The notes below the pieces were generated by a model that ran no database searches, had not been told where the DNA came from, and saw only the letters and a program-made list of their open reading frames with translations. Of a stretch of 64,000 nt of DNA, positions 9,073 through 18,605 are shown piece after piece. This DNA is from Gammaproteobacteria bacterium (GTDB lineage: Bacteria; Pseudomonadota; Gammaproteobacteria; Pseudomonadales; Azotimanducaceae), in the NCBI GenBank assembly GCA_026707905.1, contig JAPOVY010000141.1:1-64000 (forward strand), in the 5' to 3' direction. Position numbers and translations under genes: made by a program. Numbering within the stretch: position 1 is the first letter of the stretch; each line of letters opens with the position of its first letter.

Positions 9073-11336
9073 TTACCAGTACCACCTAACACCGATAGCG
9101 GGTACGGTGGGCAATGATCTTAGGTGTTTTCTACTAAATTCCGAGTCATAGAGATATCCTGTCAGATTCAATCGATTGGTTGCGTTTGTGATATCGCCAT
9201 AGATTTCAAGTATCCCGCTCCGCCGTTGAGTGGAGCGTGCGAAATGCAAATCCAAAGATAGAAAGTCGGGTAGGCGATCTTTACTGAGCAAACGCGGTAA
9301 TTGCTCCGGGTTTGTGATGAGCAGTGTTATCGGCCATCCGGACCGATAAATTAGATTGCATCCTACGCTCCAGTTCTTACGAGACCAAACGACTTGTGCT
9401 TTAAGACTGCCTTGCTGATCCCACGACCGCTCGTGCCAAATTCCTGCAACTCGTTCTCTTGAATCCAACCAAACGTGTACGAGCTTCCAGTTCATTGTCT
9501 GCGTACCGTACGAAGCTGCAACTTCGACACCTTTCGAAAGTACCGGATCCGCTTCAATCAGATACCGGTCGCTACCAAGCTTTGGAAGTAGAGTGAAACG
9601 GTTATATAGGTTGTCGAAGCGAGACCATGGTAGATCAACGCGACGAGCAAACACGTCCACACTTAGTTCGTATGGTGTCCTAGTCCATCCGATGCCAAGA
9701 TTGATCTAGTCGGCGTGTTGTGGATCGTCGAGTTCTGTACGACCCTCGTCTATTTGAATCTCGTGAAGGAACTGAGGTTGTCTATAACGTCCGACATCGG
9801 CGTCAATTCGCCATTCAGGCGCTGGTAGATACTAGATCGCCATACGTCCACTGACTTCTCTCGAATCCACTTCGGCGACGTTCTGACGGTCAAGCCGAAC
9901 ACCTAGCGTCCCGGTCAGCTTCTCCGTAAGCGCACGAGTGATAGATGCGAAGGCATGGCTGCTGGTTCCGCTTTGGTCTAGAAGAAGGTTTCGCGATTCA
10001 CGCTCTTGCTGTTGTATCGGTTGTCCAACCGGTCCATAGCGAATCTGCAAAGCCGCGTCAAAATCGGCGTTGTGCCATAAGTACGACCATCCAGCCTGAA
10101 CTTCCACGTCGCGCGATGGCGTCCAACGCCATCGATTTGTTAGCGTCGTGATAACAGAGGATCTGTTTTCTTCAAGTGAGCCTTTCTCCAATTCACCGAT
10201 TTCGTTTGTACCCATACGAGATCGATTTACAGAGAAGTAGCTAGGCTGAAGAATGGATTGCAGGCTTGGACCGAAATCGTGCAACCAACGCAACCAGACG
10301 TCGTATTGACGAACATCGGCGTTCACTCGCTCACCAATGCTTTCGCGTTCCACGTCTACTGTTTCGCCGCTCCGATAAACCCCGAAGACCAGTTCATCAT
10401 GTGTACCTGACCGTTGAAAGCGCAACAGTTCGTCATCAAAGCGCGGTATTTGGAGGTTTTCCTCGCTCGAGATACGTCTCCACTTAAGAATGTCGCCGAG
10501 TAGACTGACCCGACCCGATGCAAGCCAACTTCAGTTCTCAAGGTAATCTCGTGCATCGGCTGGCGCTGCCATCAAGCTTACGTCAATCGTGCCTTGCACC
10601 GGTCGGTCCGGTTCGACGAGGTGCATGTCGACCACGCCTCTCATGTGGGTGCCAAATCGTGACGGGAAACCTGACGTATAGATGTCGACTGAATCGATGA
10701 TGTTGGGGCTTACCGATGAAAACAGTCCGTTGAGATCTGAAAAGTGAAACGGTTCGTACTGGTCAATGTCATCAAGACGGTACAGTACTTCGTTGGTGTC
10801 GCCGCCCCGTACGCGGTGAATTGCGGTGACACCGTCGGCCGCGATCCCGGTCAATGTCTGAAGCGTACGAAACGTATCCCGACCAAGGCTTGGAATCTGG
10901 GTCAGTTGCTGTTGGCTCAGCGTTTTGCGGCGATCCGTGCGATCGACGCGTACGGGCGCGTATACGACGATTTCCTCGATGTAAGGTTCGATTCACTCTG
11001 CTTTTGCGGAAGAATGGGGTATGGAGTCATCTGGGTGCGTCTCGAATATCGTGATGTGGCTCGTCGAGTCGCTCGTCATAACTAATGTCAATCCATAGGG
11101 ATCGAGCATCTGCTGGATCTGTAAAGGTGGTGGCAGAACAAGGTCGGGTTGATCTATAACGACCAACCGCCGAGGTAGCAGTCGCGTGCTAGAGAGGATA
11201 TTAAAGGACTCAAATCAATCGCCTGACGTACCCGTTCGCCAATGACCGGCGTAACGGATCCGGCAGATGACTCTTGAGCGATGATAACGAAGGGAAACAA
11301 CGACGCAATAGCGAGTAGACAGAAACACGATCGCAT
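9073..11336 (-). pseudogene. decayed TonB-dependent receptor with N-terminal signalling domain
   Basis: The gene can be read from a signal peptide (start near 11336, MRSCFCLLAIASLFPFVI) through an STN-like signalling domain (PYGLTLVMTSDSTSHITIFE, about 11030-11090), a plug domain (GGDTNEVLYRLDDID; SGFPSRFGTHMRGVVD) and beta-strands to the terminal aromatic residues RWYW. From 10995 to 9073 a single frame is kept, but it is broken by TGA at 10993-10995, TGA at 10531-10533, TAG at 9832-9834 and TAG at 9706-9708. A further frameshift lies near 11200, between the signal peptide and the STN part. With an adjacent sigma/FecR-like gene this was a cell-surface-signalling outer-membrane transporter. 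It cannot make a barrel unless the stops are suppressed. Confidence 0.85.
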
Positions 11337-11374
11337 TGGCCGAACGAGGATGTTTGTCAGACGACTGAAATCAG

Positions 11375-12571
11375 TTAGTTATTGAAAGCAATAGTAATGG
11401 TGCCGTTGTCCTCAGACCAATTCGTGTCGGTGACGTTAACGACCTGTTGTAGCGCCGGCCATGGGGTCATCTCACTGTAATCACCGTGTAGTGCTTCCTG
11501 TGTCGAGCTGGCTTCGACGTCCCCTACAAAGACTAGCTTTTTACCCAGGTCTTCGGCAATTTCGTGCAGCATGGTGACCGGATTACGGGTGGTGTAGCCC
11601 ACGGGTGTGATGTAAATCCAATTCCACCGGACGCTGCCAGCGGTTTCGGTTCGCGCCATGACGCCATCGTTGTTCACTTCGAGAACGTACGCTAAACCAG
11701 GTTCAATGTCATCCGTTTGAATCGTGTGTGTTAGTGTCGAAAGTTCGATACGTCCTTCGCGGACGGAGACCACGAGTCGGTTCCTATCGGTCTCAACAAT
11801 AAACTCGGTACCGATATCACGAACAACACCATGGTCGGTTTCGATAACAAACGGTGCGTCACCGTCCATTTCGATGTAAGCGGCGCCGCTATGCAATTCC
11901 AAAGCGTCTGCGGAACGCCACGCAAACGTTGAACCATTGTTAAACCGCACATCTGCACCATTGGGCGCGAGCCAACGCGTCGTTTCAATCGCTTGAATAG
12001 GCACATCGGATTCAAGCTCGATTGCAAGTGGTTCACCGTTCGTTCGATACACCAGCGAATCGATGTGGATATGTCCTTGTGCTAGTTCGAATTGAAGTTT
12101 GGATGCGACTGGTTGCAGAATCGTGATCACGGCGGATAAACCGTCGATGTATTTCCATTCAAGGATATCGCCGTAGTCGCGAGGGAGTGAATCCAACAAG
12201 CGATGCACCAGACTTTCGCGCTCGGTCTGCTCTTGCGCTTGCTCTGGTGTTTCGAGATCAGCTGTCATCCCTTCGATCCGTCTTTGAAGGTGTTCGTTCG
12301 CGTCGATGGAGTACATGGGAGGCTGCCGATTGAGTTTCTTGAAGTGCATGCTCACTTGACTCCTCGCCACGCTCGTGACCCAAGTCGCAAGTGACGCTTC
12401 GCCGCGGTAGGGTTTGATGCGACGAATTGCGTGACATAACATGTCGGTTGCAAGTCCTTCGGCATCGGGTATCGAAACAGAGCGGAGGCAGTACCGGTAA
12501 ACCGGCGCATAGTGGTCGTTGAAAAACGTGTGTAGTGCGTCTCGATCGCCTCGGGAAATCGCGCGCGCCAA
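11375..12571 (-). CDS. ECF sigma factor fused to FecR-like domain (deletion product)
   Basis: A 398-residue open frame with a TTG start. Residues 1-146 are an ECF sigma factor: region 2 (ALHTFFNDHYAPVYRYC; RRIKPYRGEASLATWV) and the beginning of region 4 (LPRDYGDILEWKYIDGLS). The helix-turn-helix that should follow is missing. At about residue 147 (near 12130) the sequence jumps into a FecR-like anti-sigma domain (RWLAPNGADVRFNNGSTFAW; VVRDIGTEFIVETDRNRLVV) and ends in an STN-like module (MLHEIAEDLGKKLVFVGD). Sigma and FecR are normally separate adjacent genes, and FecR normally has a membrane helix. An in-frame deletion joining the two is the simplest reading. The product should be unable to bind -35 promoters. 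It lies beside its presumed partner, the decayed receptor. Confidence 0.75.
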   Translation of the reverse strand: MARAISRGDRDALHTFFNDHYAPVYRYCLRSVSIPDAEGLATDMLCHAIRRIKPYRGEASLATWVTSVARSQVSMHFKKLNRQPPMYSIDANEHLQRRIEGMTADLETPEQAQEQTERESLVHRLLDSLPRDYGDILEWKYIDGLSAVITILQPVASKLQFELAQGHIHIDSLVYRTNGEPLAIELESDVPIQAIETTRWLAPNGADVRFNNGSTFAWRSADALELHSGAAYIEMDGDAPFVIETDHGVVRDIGTEFIVETDRNRLVVSVREGRIELSTLTHTIQTDDIEPGLAYVLEVNNDGVMARTETAGSVRWNWIYITPVGYTTRNPVTMLHEIAEDLGKKLVFVGDVEASSTQEALHGDYSEMTPWPALQQVVNVTDTNWSEDNGTITIAFNN

Positions 12572-12694
12572 TTGTTTATCTTCACGGTACTTCCTCGCGC
12601 TGCTACCTGGGTTAGGGAAAGATTGGAGAGCGGTGAACCGCTCTCCAAGTGAATGTTCTGGTCATGGGCACTCGATGGATTCCGGGTGAACGGA

Positions 12695-13376
12695 TTACGT
12701 GTCGGGAAGGTACACTGGCGCCGTCATCACGACTTTGACAATTTCGCCGGCAGGAAGGTCGAATGGAATGGTAGGTCCTAGTTCAACGACCTAAGATCCG
12801 CCGATTCCCATATGGATTTCCGTCTTCAGACCGCAAATCGGCTGCGTGGTCGGATTCATGACCGTGCCGCGAAATGCCATTTCTTCCATGTCGAAGAGAA
12901 AACTGTAATCCGCGTTGCGGAAGGATCCAGACGCAATATCTGCGATCGGAATGGTCGGATCGTCTTCGTTACCGTCGCCACCACCTTCATTCTCACCTTC
13001 GTTGCCGCCTTCACCTTCACCGTCGCCGCCGTCGCCACCACCACCACCGTGCTCGCCGCCGTCTTCTCCGGCTTCGCCACCTCTGCCGGTGCCGCTGGGT
13101 GCGCTTGAGCAGCCGCACGTTTCGATCATCACGACCCATTCGTCAAACGATACGTTGTCCGCCAGCTGGAATTCGAACTCCGCGGTATCGTATGGTCGCA
13201 GACCAGCGACTGCAAAACGATTCCGATTGGGCACTAAGCGGTCGACGGTGTAGTAACCGTCGAGTTCGACAGAAGGTCGTACATCACAGACCGGCTCAGA
13301 CGCTTCATTTCTAAGTCGACCAACAAATTGACGTGTATCCGGGTTGTACCGAATTGCGATTTCGGTGTTATTTAAA
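12695..13376 (-). pseudogene. 3' part of transposon-split lipoprotein gene
   Basis: This is the C-terminal two thirds of a lipoprotein gene whose start is at 17236. Removing the transposon and one copy of the 8-bp duplication gives a 306-codon frame, and the join reads NYAGLLNN/TEIAIRYNPD. The protein has two related domains: one around RQFVGRLRNEASEPVC and one around MAFRGTVMNPTTQPICGL. They are separated by a Gly/Glu/Asp/Asn-rich linker of about 45 residues (12960-13090). A TAG at 12791-12793 now ends the frame, but the same frame continues for 31 more codons (LGPTIPFDLPAGEIVKVVM) to a TAA at 12695. The second domain therefore matches the first in length only if the TAG was once a sense codon. 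Function unknown; probably cell-surface. Confidence 0.75.
13369..13376. repeat. target-site duplication, left copy
   Basis: The 8-bp sequence TATTTAAA directly abuts the left end of the transposon. The identical copy is at 16990-16997. Eight base pairs is the duplication length typical of the IS1595 family. Confidence 0.9.
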
Positions 13377-13400
13377 GGGAATTATATAGGTGAGTGCCAA
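13377..13400 (+). repeat. terminal inverted repeat, left
   Basis: Starts GGGAATTATATAGGTGAG and runs to 13400. It matches the reverse complement of 16966-16989 at 23 of 24 positions; the fifth base differs. Confidence 0.9.
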
Positions 13401-13444
13401 TAGATTCTATAATCCTGCAACCTTGGCAAGGTTGTGTTTGGTGT

Positions 13445-13585
13445 TTAGCTGGCTTTGCGCTTCTTCGTTGGTCGCGTTTCTGGTCGCGGCTTTGCGCCAC
13501 CCTGCATCAGTACCCTCGCTACGTCTTCAGGCGTAGCATTAGGTATTTGAGGAGGCTTTATTCTCGTCTTCTTGGTCTGCTTCAT
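13445..13585 (-). CDS. small basic accessory protein of the transposon
   Basis: A 46-residue frame starting ATG at 13585, inside the last codons of the restriction gene, and ending TAA at 13445. The sequence begins MKQTKKTRIKPPQ, contains ATPEDVARVLMQGGAKP, and ends in a run of Arg, Lys and Thr (PRPETRPTKKRKAS). Small basic proteins of this style sit beside some IS1595-type transposases; that link is from memory and not tested. It overlaps the upstream gene by 47 nt in a different frame, which suggests translational coupling. No known catalytic motif. Confidence 0.5.
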   Translation of the reverse strand: MKQTKKTRIKPPQIPNATPEDVARVLMQGGAKPRPETRPTKKRKAS

Positions 13586-15921
13586 TCTTAATCATCTCCA
13601 TGATCGCGCTGTAACCGGGTAGTCGACTTACTTCATCTCGGATTGATTTGAGATCGATACGATCTCCGATCATTGGCAAACCGATTTTGACATCCGCCAA
13701 CAAGCGCTCTTTGCTGCACTTCCGGTAGTAGTCATACCTCCACCCGTTATTGTTGATCTCATTGCACACGTACATCGCCAAGGCTGGGTCTTTGGGGATC
13801 GTGTCTCGCCATTGGCACACCATCACGTCCGACGACGCCGCGAACGGATAAGGGTGCCAACTTGCAAAACCTCCCGATCCGTTAGCACTAATAGTAATCG
13901 CATTTCGCCACGTCGTCGCACCAGTAACCGCAAAATATCCAACGATCCCATTGTTTGCTTCGGTCGTCGTAATGACAGGTATATTCCCATTCGTCATATA
14001 TTTGAGGGGGGGCATCACCCCTCGTAATATCAAAGACGTCATCAAGGTGAAGTTGTGTTTTTTCATGCACGACCGACATCACTCGATCGCGCTTGAAAGT
14101 GCGTCGTGCAAGCGCAACAAATAGATCCTCTGGCGGTTGCATAGGTACGATCCGGTTGGAAACGTAGTGCTCGGGTGAAAAGTCGTAGTCGTCCTTCATC
14201 CGCAATTTTGCAATACAGCTCTCACCATTTACGACAGGTGTTTTCTCCTGAAAACCTTGGATGAACGCCTTTGTTTCTGCTTGAATTCGGTCCAGGTTGT
14301 CGAGCGAATTGGTATCTGAAAGGGTCTTAGATTTTGACGTGCTTCTATCGTCGTGTAAAAGCGCGAAATAGACGTCATCGTCTCTCCTATGTGGTCGTCC
14401 TGATTGGACAATAATTGCCCAGGTGCCTTTCGACACGTTCGGTCGAAACAAATCGTCAGGTAATTTGATCGATACTCGAAGGGTATGCCTTTCTAAAAGA
14501 TGCATACGCCACACGGTTCCGCCGTCGCCATTTACAGGGACGTTAGGTAGTACGGCGAAGAGCAATCCACCGACCGACATTTGCTCTAGCGCGTAATCAA
14601 CGAACTCATACTCCTTTTCATCCAGCGCGAAAGGTGGATTCATCAACACGCGAGAAAAGGGCGCAACTGCGCCATTCGGTATTGGATCGTTGAAGCCAAT
14701 CCTCTTTACTTGACCGTCCTGAAGAATGAAGCGATTGTCGAAACAGTTGCCATTATGAATATGACTCTTGCCATCGCCTCGAAAGACCATGTTGACGAGT
14801 GCCAGACCGAATATAGTGTCCGCAGATTCCACGCCAAATAAACAGTCGTTGCGGAATTGTTCGTAGACATCAGGGTGCGATGAATAGTAATCCGAACGGA
14901 TGTAATCTAGCGCAGAAACGAGAAACCCACCAGTACTACACGTTGGATCAAAAATCCGATCCTCGTGTCGTAAATTCATCACTTCGACCGCAAAGCGAGT
15001 AACGTGTCGTGGTGTGAGAACAATGCCCATCTCCGACGCGTCATTCGCGTACTTTAGGAACGTCTCGTAAAACTGACCTAATGCGTCTGTCCCGCTATTG
15101 ATTGCTGACCGTACGTTCAGCTCACGAAGGTGCTGTGATGTTTGTACGATGGCACTCCAGTATTTGCGATGATTCTCATTCGTGATCGGTATATTCAATT
15201 TCATTTCGGCAAGGTACTGACCTTTGCCATGACGTTGAAGTAACGCCTCGATTCTGCTATTCACATCGCCAACAAGAGTGCTGGGTGTATCGTTGATCGT
15301 CATGTGCGGGTCCTGCGCTAACGCGAGGAGCAACCCTGCGACGAATCGTGCACGATCTTTAGCAGCTACGCCATTCTTGTGAAGCGAAGAATTGATGTCA
15401 TTGGCTTTGCGCAGAAACGTTTTTAGATCGACATCGTAATCTAGTATCTTCGGCGAGTTACGCTCTAGTATGCTCTGACATTGGGTAGGTGTCAGAAAGC
15501 CTGTAGTACCGTAATTGTTGATTTCAACCGTTTGCCAGCTATCGCCATCCCAATAGGACGTGCTGACGTAATAAGAGGCATGATCGTTCCCAGCAATGCC
15601 TGTCGCAAACCGAGCCTCGTTGGGATAAGACTCATTGATCGTATTTGCGTATCCCTGTGCTTCATCCATGGCTTGCGCCAAGTCGTGATGCCTAGATTTC
15701 GCCTCTACGATCCAGTAGTGCTTAATCCCATGCCAATCTATTAATACAACGTTCTCTGGCGTGTTAAGACCTAGGGTGGCAGTGAGGTGTTCGTCGTGTT
15801 TGTAGAACTCTTGTTGAGTGTACACCCGACCACCATGTCTCGGGTTTCTTGTGTCCCACCCAAGCGTTTTTAGGACGCTACGGATATACGCATACGCATG
15901 GGCTTCGCGGTCCGCAACCAC
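13539..15921 (-). pseudogene. type IIG-like restriction-modification enzyme, frameshifted at G7
   Basis: One polypeptide of about 793 residues if one base is removed from the G7 run at 14006-14012. The N-terminus has a nuclease-like segment ending in WIVEAKSRHHD, a plausible PD-(D/E)XK core. The middle is an N6-adenine methyltransferase: DPTCSTGGFLVSALDYIRSD binds AdoMet and NPPF is the catalytic motif. The C-terminus (from about 14030 leftward) resembles a target-recognition domain of type I S subunits (TTTEANNGIVGYFAV; CSKERLLADVKIGLP). As sequenced, the 677-residue nuclease-methylase part ends out of frame, and the recognition domain lies in the next frame. The start is a GTG sharing a base with the transposase stop TAG. 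It would cut and modify DNA at the site read by the C-terminal domain. This could be an off phase of a phase-variable gene, a mutation or a sequencing slip. Confidence 0.8.
14006..14012. repeat. G7 homopolymer at methylase/recognition-domain junction
   Basis: Seven consecutive G (seven C on the coding strand). With seven, the enzyme frame fails just after DITRGDAPP; with six it continues into LKYMTNGNIPVITTT. Runs of this kind are classic slippage sites in phase-variable restriction systems, although seven is on the short side. Confidence 0.7.
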
Positions 15922-16928
15922 TACATGAGAGGTCGGGCACTCGATGACCTACCATTCGGCATCTTTAACTGGTCGAACGTCAGTCGCTTGCCTTCAAAGC
16001 CTTGCACAACCAGTGCCATTTGGGTCAACGTATCTTCTTCGCGGACATTGTGCCGACCTGCGAATTCCTGAACATAGCGGTTCAAGTGTTTGGGCGACAT
16101 CTTATGGAACGTCCCCTTGTGAGCACGCTTTAACGTTGACCAAAAACTCTCCATGCCATTTATGTGGATTTGCCCATTCACATACTCTTTGACGCTGTGC
16201 TTGACTGCGCCGTGATTAGACAATCCTTCGTACACCGTCGCTTCGTCTGTATAGATTGTCGCGTCGGGATCAATATTGTCGTCAATGAACCCTACCAACG
16301 TATCTCGTTGCGTATCGTCCACGACATTTACTCGAACAGTATTCGTATCACGATCCTTGATTCCGACGACTGCCGTCTTACCATCGGGACCGCGTCCAGC
16401 CCCCTGCTCCGCCAACTCCTTGCGCTTCGAATTGCTCATGTTCTTACGCAATCCGCCAAAATACGCCTCGTCAACTTCAACGGGACCGGACATATCGGGA
16501 GTAGTCGAACTTGTGCGAGCGTTAAATGTCTCGCGTATGCGGTGCGCCAAGAACCACGCAGTCGTCTGTGTTACATCAAGATCCCGATGTAACTTCATTG
16601 ACGATTGACCTTTGAGACTAGTGGTGAGCAGATAAATCGCAATGGCCCACACTTGATAACCTAGCTTCGTATCCTGCATCGGCGTACCGATCCGTACCGA
16701 GAAACGCTTGCGACAATCCTTCTCACCACACCGATACGGCATACTGTGGTGGGTACAGTTCTTGACCTTGTAAGAACCGCAATGCGGACACCACGGCGCA
16801 TCGCCCCAACGCATCCGCTCAAACCACTTACGTGCAGTCTCGTCGTCGGGGAATAGCTTGAACAATTCCCGTAGCGAAATCCCTTCTCGGTGGTTCTTAC
16901 CCGGTGCTTTTGGTCGGTCGGCGGTCAT
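15921..16928 (-). CDS. IS1595-family (ISXO2-like) transposase
   Basis: A 335-residue DDE-type transposase. The N-terminal zinc-ribbon has CPHCGSYKVKNC followed by CGEKDCRKRF. The catalytic core has EVDEAYFGG, then TDEATVYEGL and HINGMESFWSTLKR, compatible with the D-D-(N/H/E) pattern of ISXO2-like enzymes. It starts near the right end of the element, and its stop TAG overlaps the GTG of the restriction gene by one base, so the two are likely co-translated. It would act on the 24-bp repeats at 13377 and 16989. The frame is intact. Confidence 0.92.
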   Translation of the reverse strand: MTADRPKAPGKNHREGISLRELFKLFPDDETARKWFERMRWGDAPWCPHCGSYKVKNCTHHSMPYRCGEKDCRKRFSVRIGTPMQDTKLGYQVWAIAIYLLTTSLKGQSSMKLHRDLDVTQTTAWFLAHRIRETFNARTSSTTPDMSGPVEVDEAYFGGLRKNMSNSKRKELAEQGAGRGPDGKTAVVGIKDRDTNTVRVNVVDDTQRDTLVGFIDDNIDPDATIYTDEATVYEGLSNHGAVKHSVKEYVNGQIHINGMESFWSTLKRAHKGTFHKMSPKHLNRYVQEFAGRHNVREEDTLTQMALVVQGFEGKRLTFDQLKMPNGRSSSARPLM

Positions 16929-16965
16929 TTAAATCTCCCCGTTCAGGTGGTAAGTATAGCATATT

Positions 16966-16989
16966 TTGGCACTCACCTATATAACTCCC
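16966..16989 (-). repeat. terminal inverted repeat, right
   Basis: The reverse complement begins GGGAGTTATATAGGTGAG. It is the partner of 13377-13400, with one mismatch in 24. Confidence 0.9.
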
Positions 16990-16997
16990 TATTTAAA
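16990..16997. repeat. target-site duplication, right copy
   Basis: TATTTAAA, identical to 13369-13376, directly after the CCC that ends the transposon. Confidence 0.9.
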
Positions 16998-17236
16998 AGG
17001 CCTGCGTAGTTCTCGTCAGAGAGCAGTTTGAGCGACGCATATTGACCAAGGCTCTGGCCACTGCTCACAAAAGGAACGTTCGTACCTTCGTTGCCGCCTT
17101 CATTACCGCCGTCACCGCCACCTTCGTGTCCGCCGCTTTCACTTGCGTCGTTACCTCCTTCACCACCTCCGCCACAAGCGGATAGCAACGCGATAAAAAA
17201 GACTACGAAAAAGAACCTGCATGTTGAGAAGGACAT
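16990..17236 (-). pseudogene. 5' part of transposon-split lipoprotein gene
   Basis: Starts ATG at 17236 with GGAG 8-11 nt upstream; a TTG at 17248 is also in frame but less likely. The signal peptide MSFSTCRFFFVVFFIALLSA is followed by the lipobox cysteine and a glycine run. A Gly/Asn/Glu/Ser-rich spacer then leads to FVSSGQSLGQYASLKLLSDE. The frame is cut by the transposon after NYAGLLN. Its continuation is at 12695-13376. The first base copy of the duplication TATTTAAA is at 16990-16997. Confidence 0.8.
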
Positions 17237-17444
17237 GTCAAACTCCAAATTGTGTTATGGAGCTTTAGAAGGCGTAGAGTCCAAAAATCAATCGGTCGCG
17301 CGGTTTATCCCTTAATAAGTCAAGCGAATGTGAACGAGTGACGCTGCTTTACGTGAAATAGGTAAGCGATGGACTGATGAAGCGACGATTCGCGATGTTG
17401 CTTCATGATTCCGCGCTGCGCGGACACTCAATGCTGGTTATGCC

Positions 17445-18605
17445 TTATCTCGGCTTCGCGATCTTGTCAAGCTCACGACGTTCCCACTCTCTAATGCGTG
17501 GAACGGCGGTATCGAAAATCCGTTCGTAGTTCAGTCTCTCGACGTGTGCCCGAGTGTGGTTACTGAGTTGTTGCCAAAGCGGTTCGTAGACAACGTGTGT
17601 CGTTGCGTATGCGTCCCAGTCGGCGGGGGCGACGGAGTCTGTGCCGAACAGGAAGCGCGTCGGGTATTTTTCGATCAGTGACGCCCAAGTAATCGTGGTT
17701 GCTTCGTCCTGAACAACATAGCGAGCCACTTCGTCCCAAGAAATATCGAACATGACGTGGTCATAACGCGGATCGCCAAGCATTTGATCGAGTAGCGCCA
17801 AATGGTGTTCTGAAGGTGCGACAAATCGACCAAGACCCGTATGTGCCCAGATCACAGAAGCGCCAGGATGTTTTTGCAGCAGGCGCAGTAGATCGTCGTA
17901 GTGAACCGGATATTCACCTGTTCGTACTCGATCAATATCACAGTGGAGGATCGCAACAAGCCCGATTTCAGCGACGGTTTCGAAGATGCGGTCGAGCGCT
18001 GGATTAAGCAAGCTTGCTGTGTGACCGGTCACTTTCGAGGATACGAATTCCTTGTGCACGCTGAACTCCCCGATGCCGGAGAAAACTCCAGGGAAGGTAA
18101 GTAACACACGGCGGATGTGGTCAGCGGCATACATGTCGGTCGGATTAAAACCGGTAATCATCGGATCAACACGAGCCTTCTGAGCGTCACTCAGAGAGGC
18201 ATATTCGGTCGCTATGACTGCATCAATAAACGAGTAGTAATAAAGCGCTGCATCGGAGAGAAGGTAGTAATCGGGCGCTCGATCACCAGAGACGAAATGG
18301 TCCCACTTTTGCTGCAGTGGTATGCCGAACATGGCAACTCGACCCACGCGGTCGCCGACAATCTCGAAATACCTTTGAGCAGTGATGCCTTGCTGTACGT
18401 AATTCGTTAGGTGAAAGTGAACGTCGTTGAATAGTGGGACGTTCGTCGGTGCACCGGCCGCGTGGTTATCGCGGTTCTCTTTAGCCGATACAGTGATCGT
18501 TACCGTTACGAAACTGAGAAAGAGAGCGAGTCGAATATAGCCAGCTAACCGTAAGAGGATCTTTTCGATGGTTGGATCGCGTTGATTCGTGCGTACTCTG
18601 CACAT
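17445..18605 (-). CDS. exported amidohydrolase-2 family protein
   Basis: A 386-residue protein with a hydrophobic N-terminal segment (LALFLSFVTVTITVSA, about residues 26-42) that should act as a signal peptide or anchor. The body is a TIM-barrel amidohydrolase: DVHFHL near residue 61 would give the first metal ligands, LHCDID and WAHTGLG the middle histidines, and FGTDSVAP the terminal aspartate. Substrate unknown; the family includes decarboxylases and hydrolases of small carboxylates. It stands alone, with about 200 bp of non-coding sequence on the downstream side and 650 bp upstream, so it is likely monocistronic. Frame intact. Confidence 0.75.
   Translation of the reverse strand: MCRVRTNQRDPTIEKILLRLAGYIRLALFLSFVTVTITVSAKENRDNHAAGAPTNVPLFNDVHFHLTNYVQQGITAQRYFEIVGDRVGRVAMFGIPLQQKWDHFVSGDRAPDYYLLSDAALYYYSFIDAVIATEYASLSDAQKARVDPMITGFNPTDMYAADHIRRVLLTFPGVFSGIGEFSVHKEFVSSKVTGHTASLLNPALDRIFETVAEIGLVAILHCDIDRVRTGEYPVHYDDLLRLLQKHPGASVIWAHTGLGRFVAPSEHHLALLDQMLGDPRYDHVMFDISWDEVARYVVQDEATTITWASLIEKYPTRFLFGTDSVAPADWDAYATTHVVYEPLWQQLSNHTRAHVERLNYERIFDTAVPRIREWERRELDKIAKPR

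Larger units (their letters stand above)
13377..16989 (-). mobile_element. IS1595-family transposon with restriction-modification passenger
   Basis: A complete 3613-bp element. Both ends begin GGGA(A/G)TTATATAGG and form 24-bp terminal inverted repeats with one mismatch. The element is flanked by 8-bp direct repeats TATTTAAA. Reading from the right end it carries an ISXO2-like transposase, a restriction-modification gene whose GTG start overlaps the transposase stop, and a 46-codon basic protein overlapping the end of the enzyme. All three are on the same strand. It inserted into a lipoprotein gene, and the pre-insertion frame can be rebuilt exactly. The perfect duplication and near-perfect ends suggest a recent, intact insertion. 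Confidence 0.92.

Noticed and set aside
12860..13110. Plus-strand Pro/Ser- and His/Arg-rich frames
   Set aside because: Mirror images of the Gly/Glu linker of the lipoprotein.
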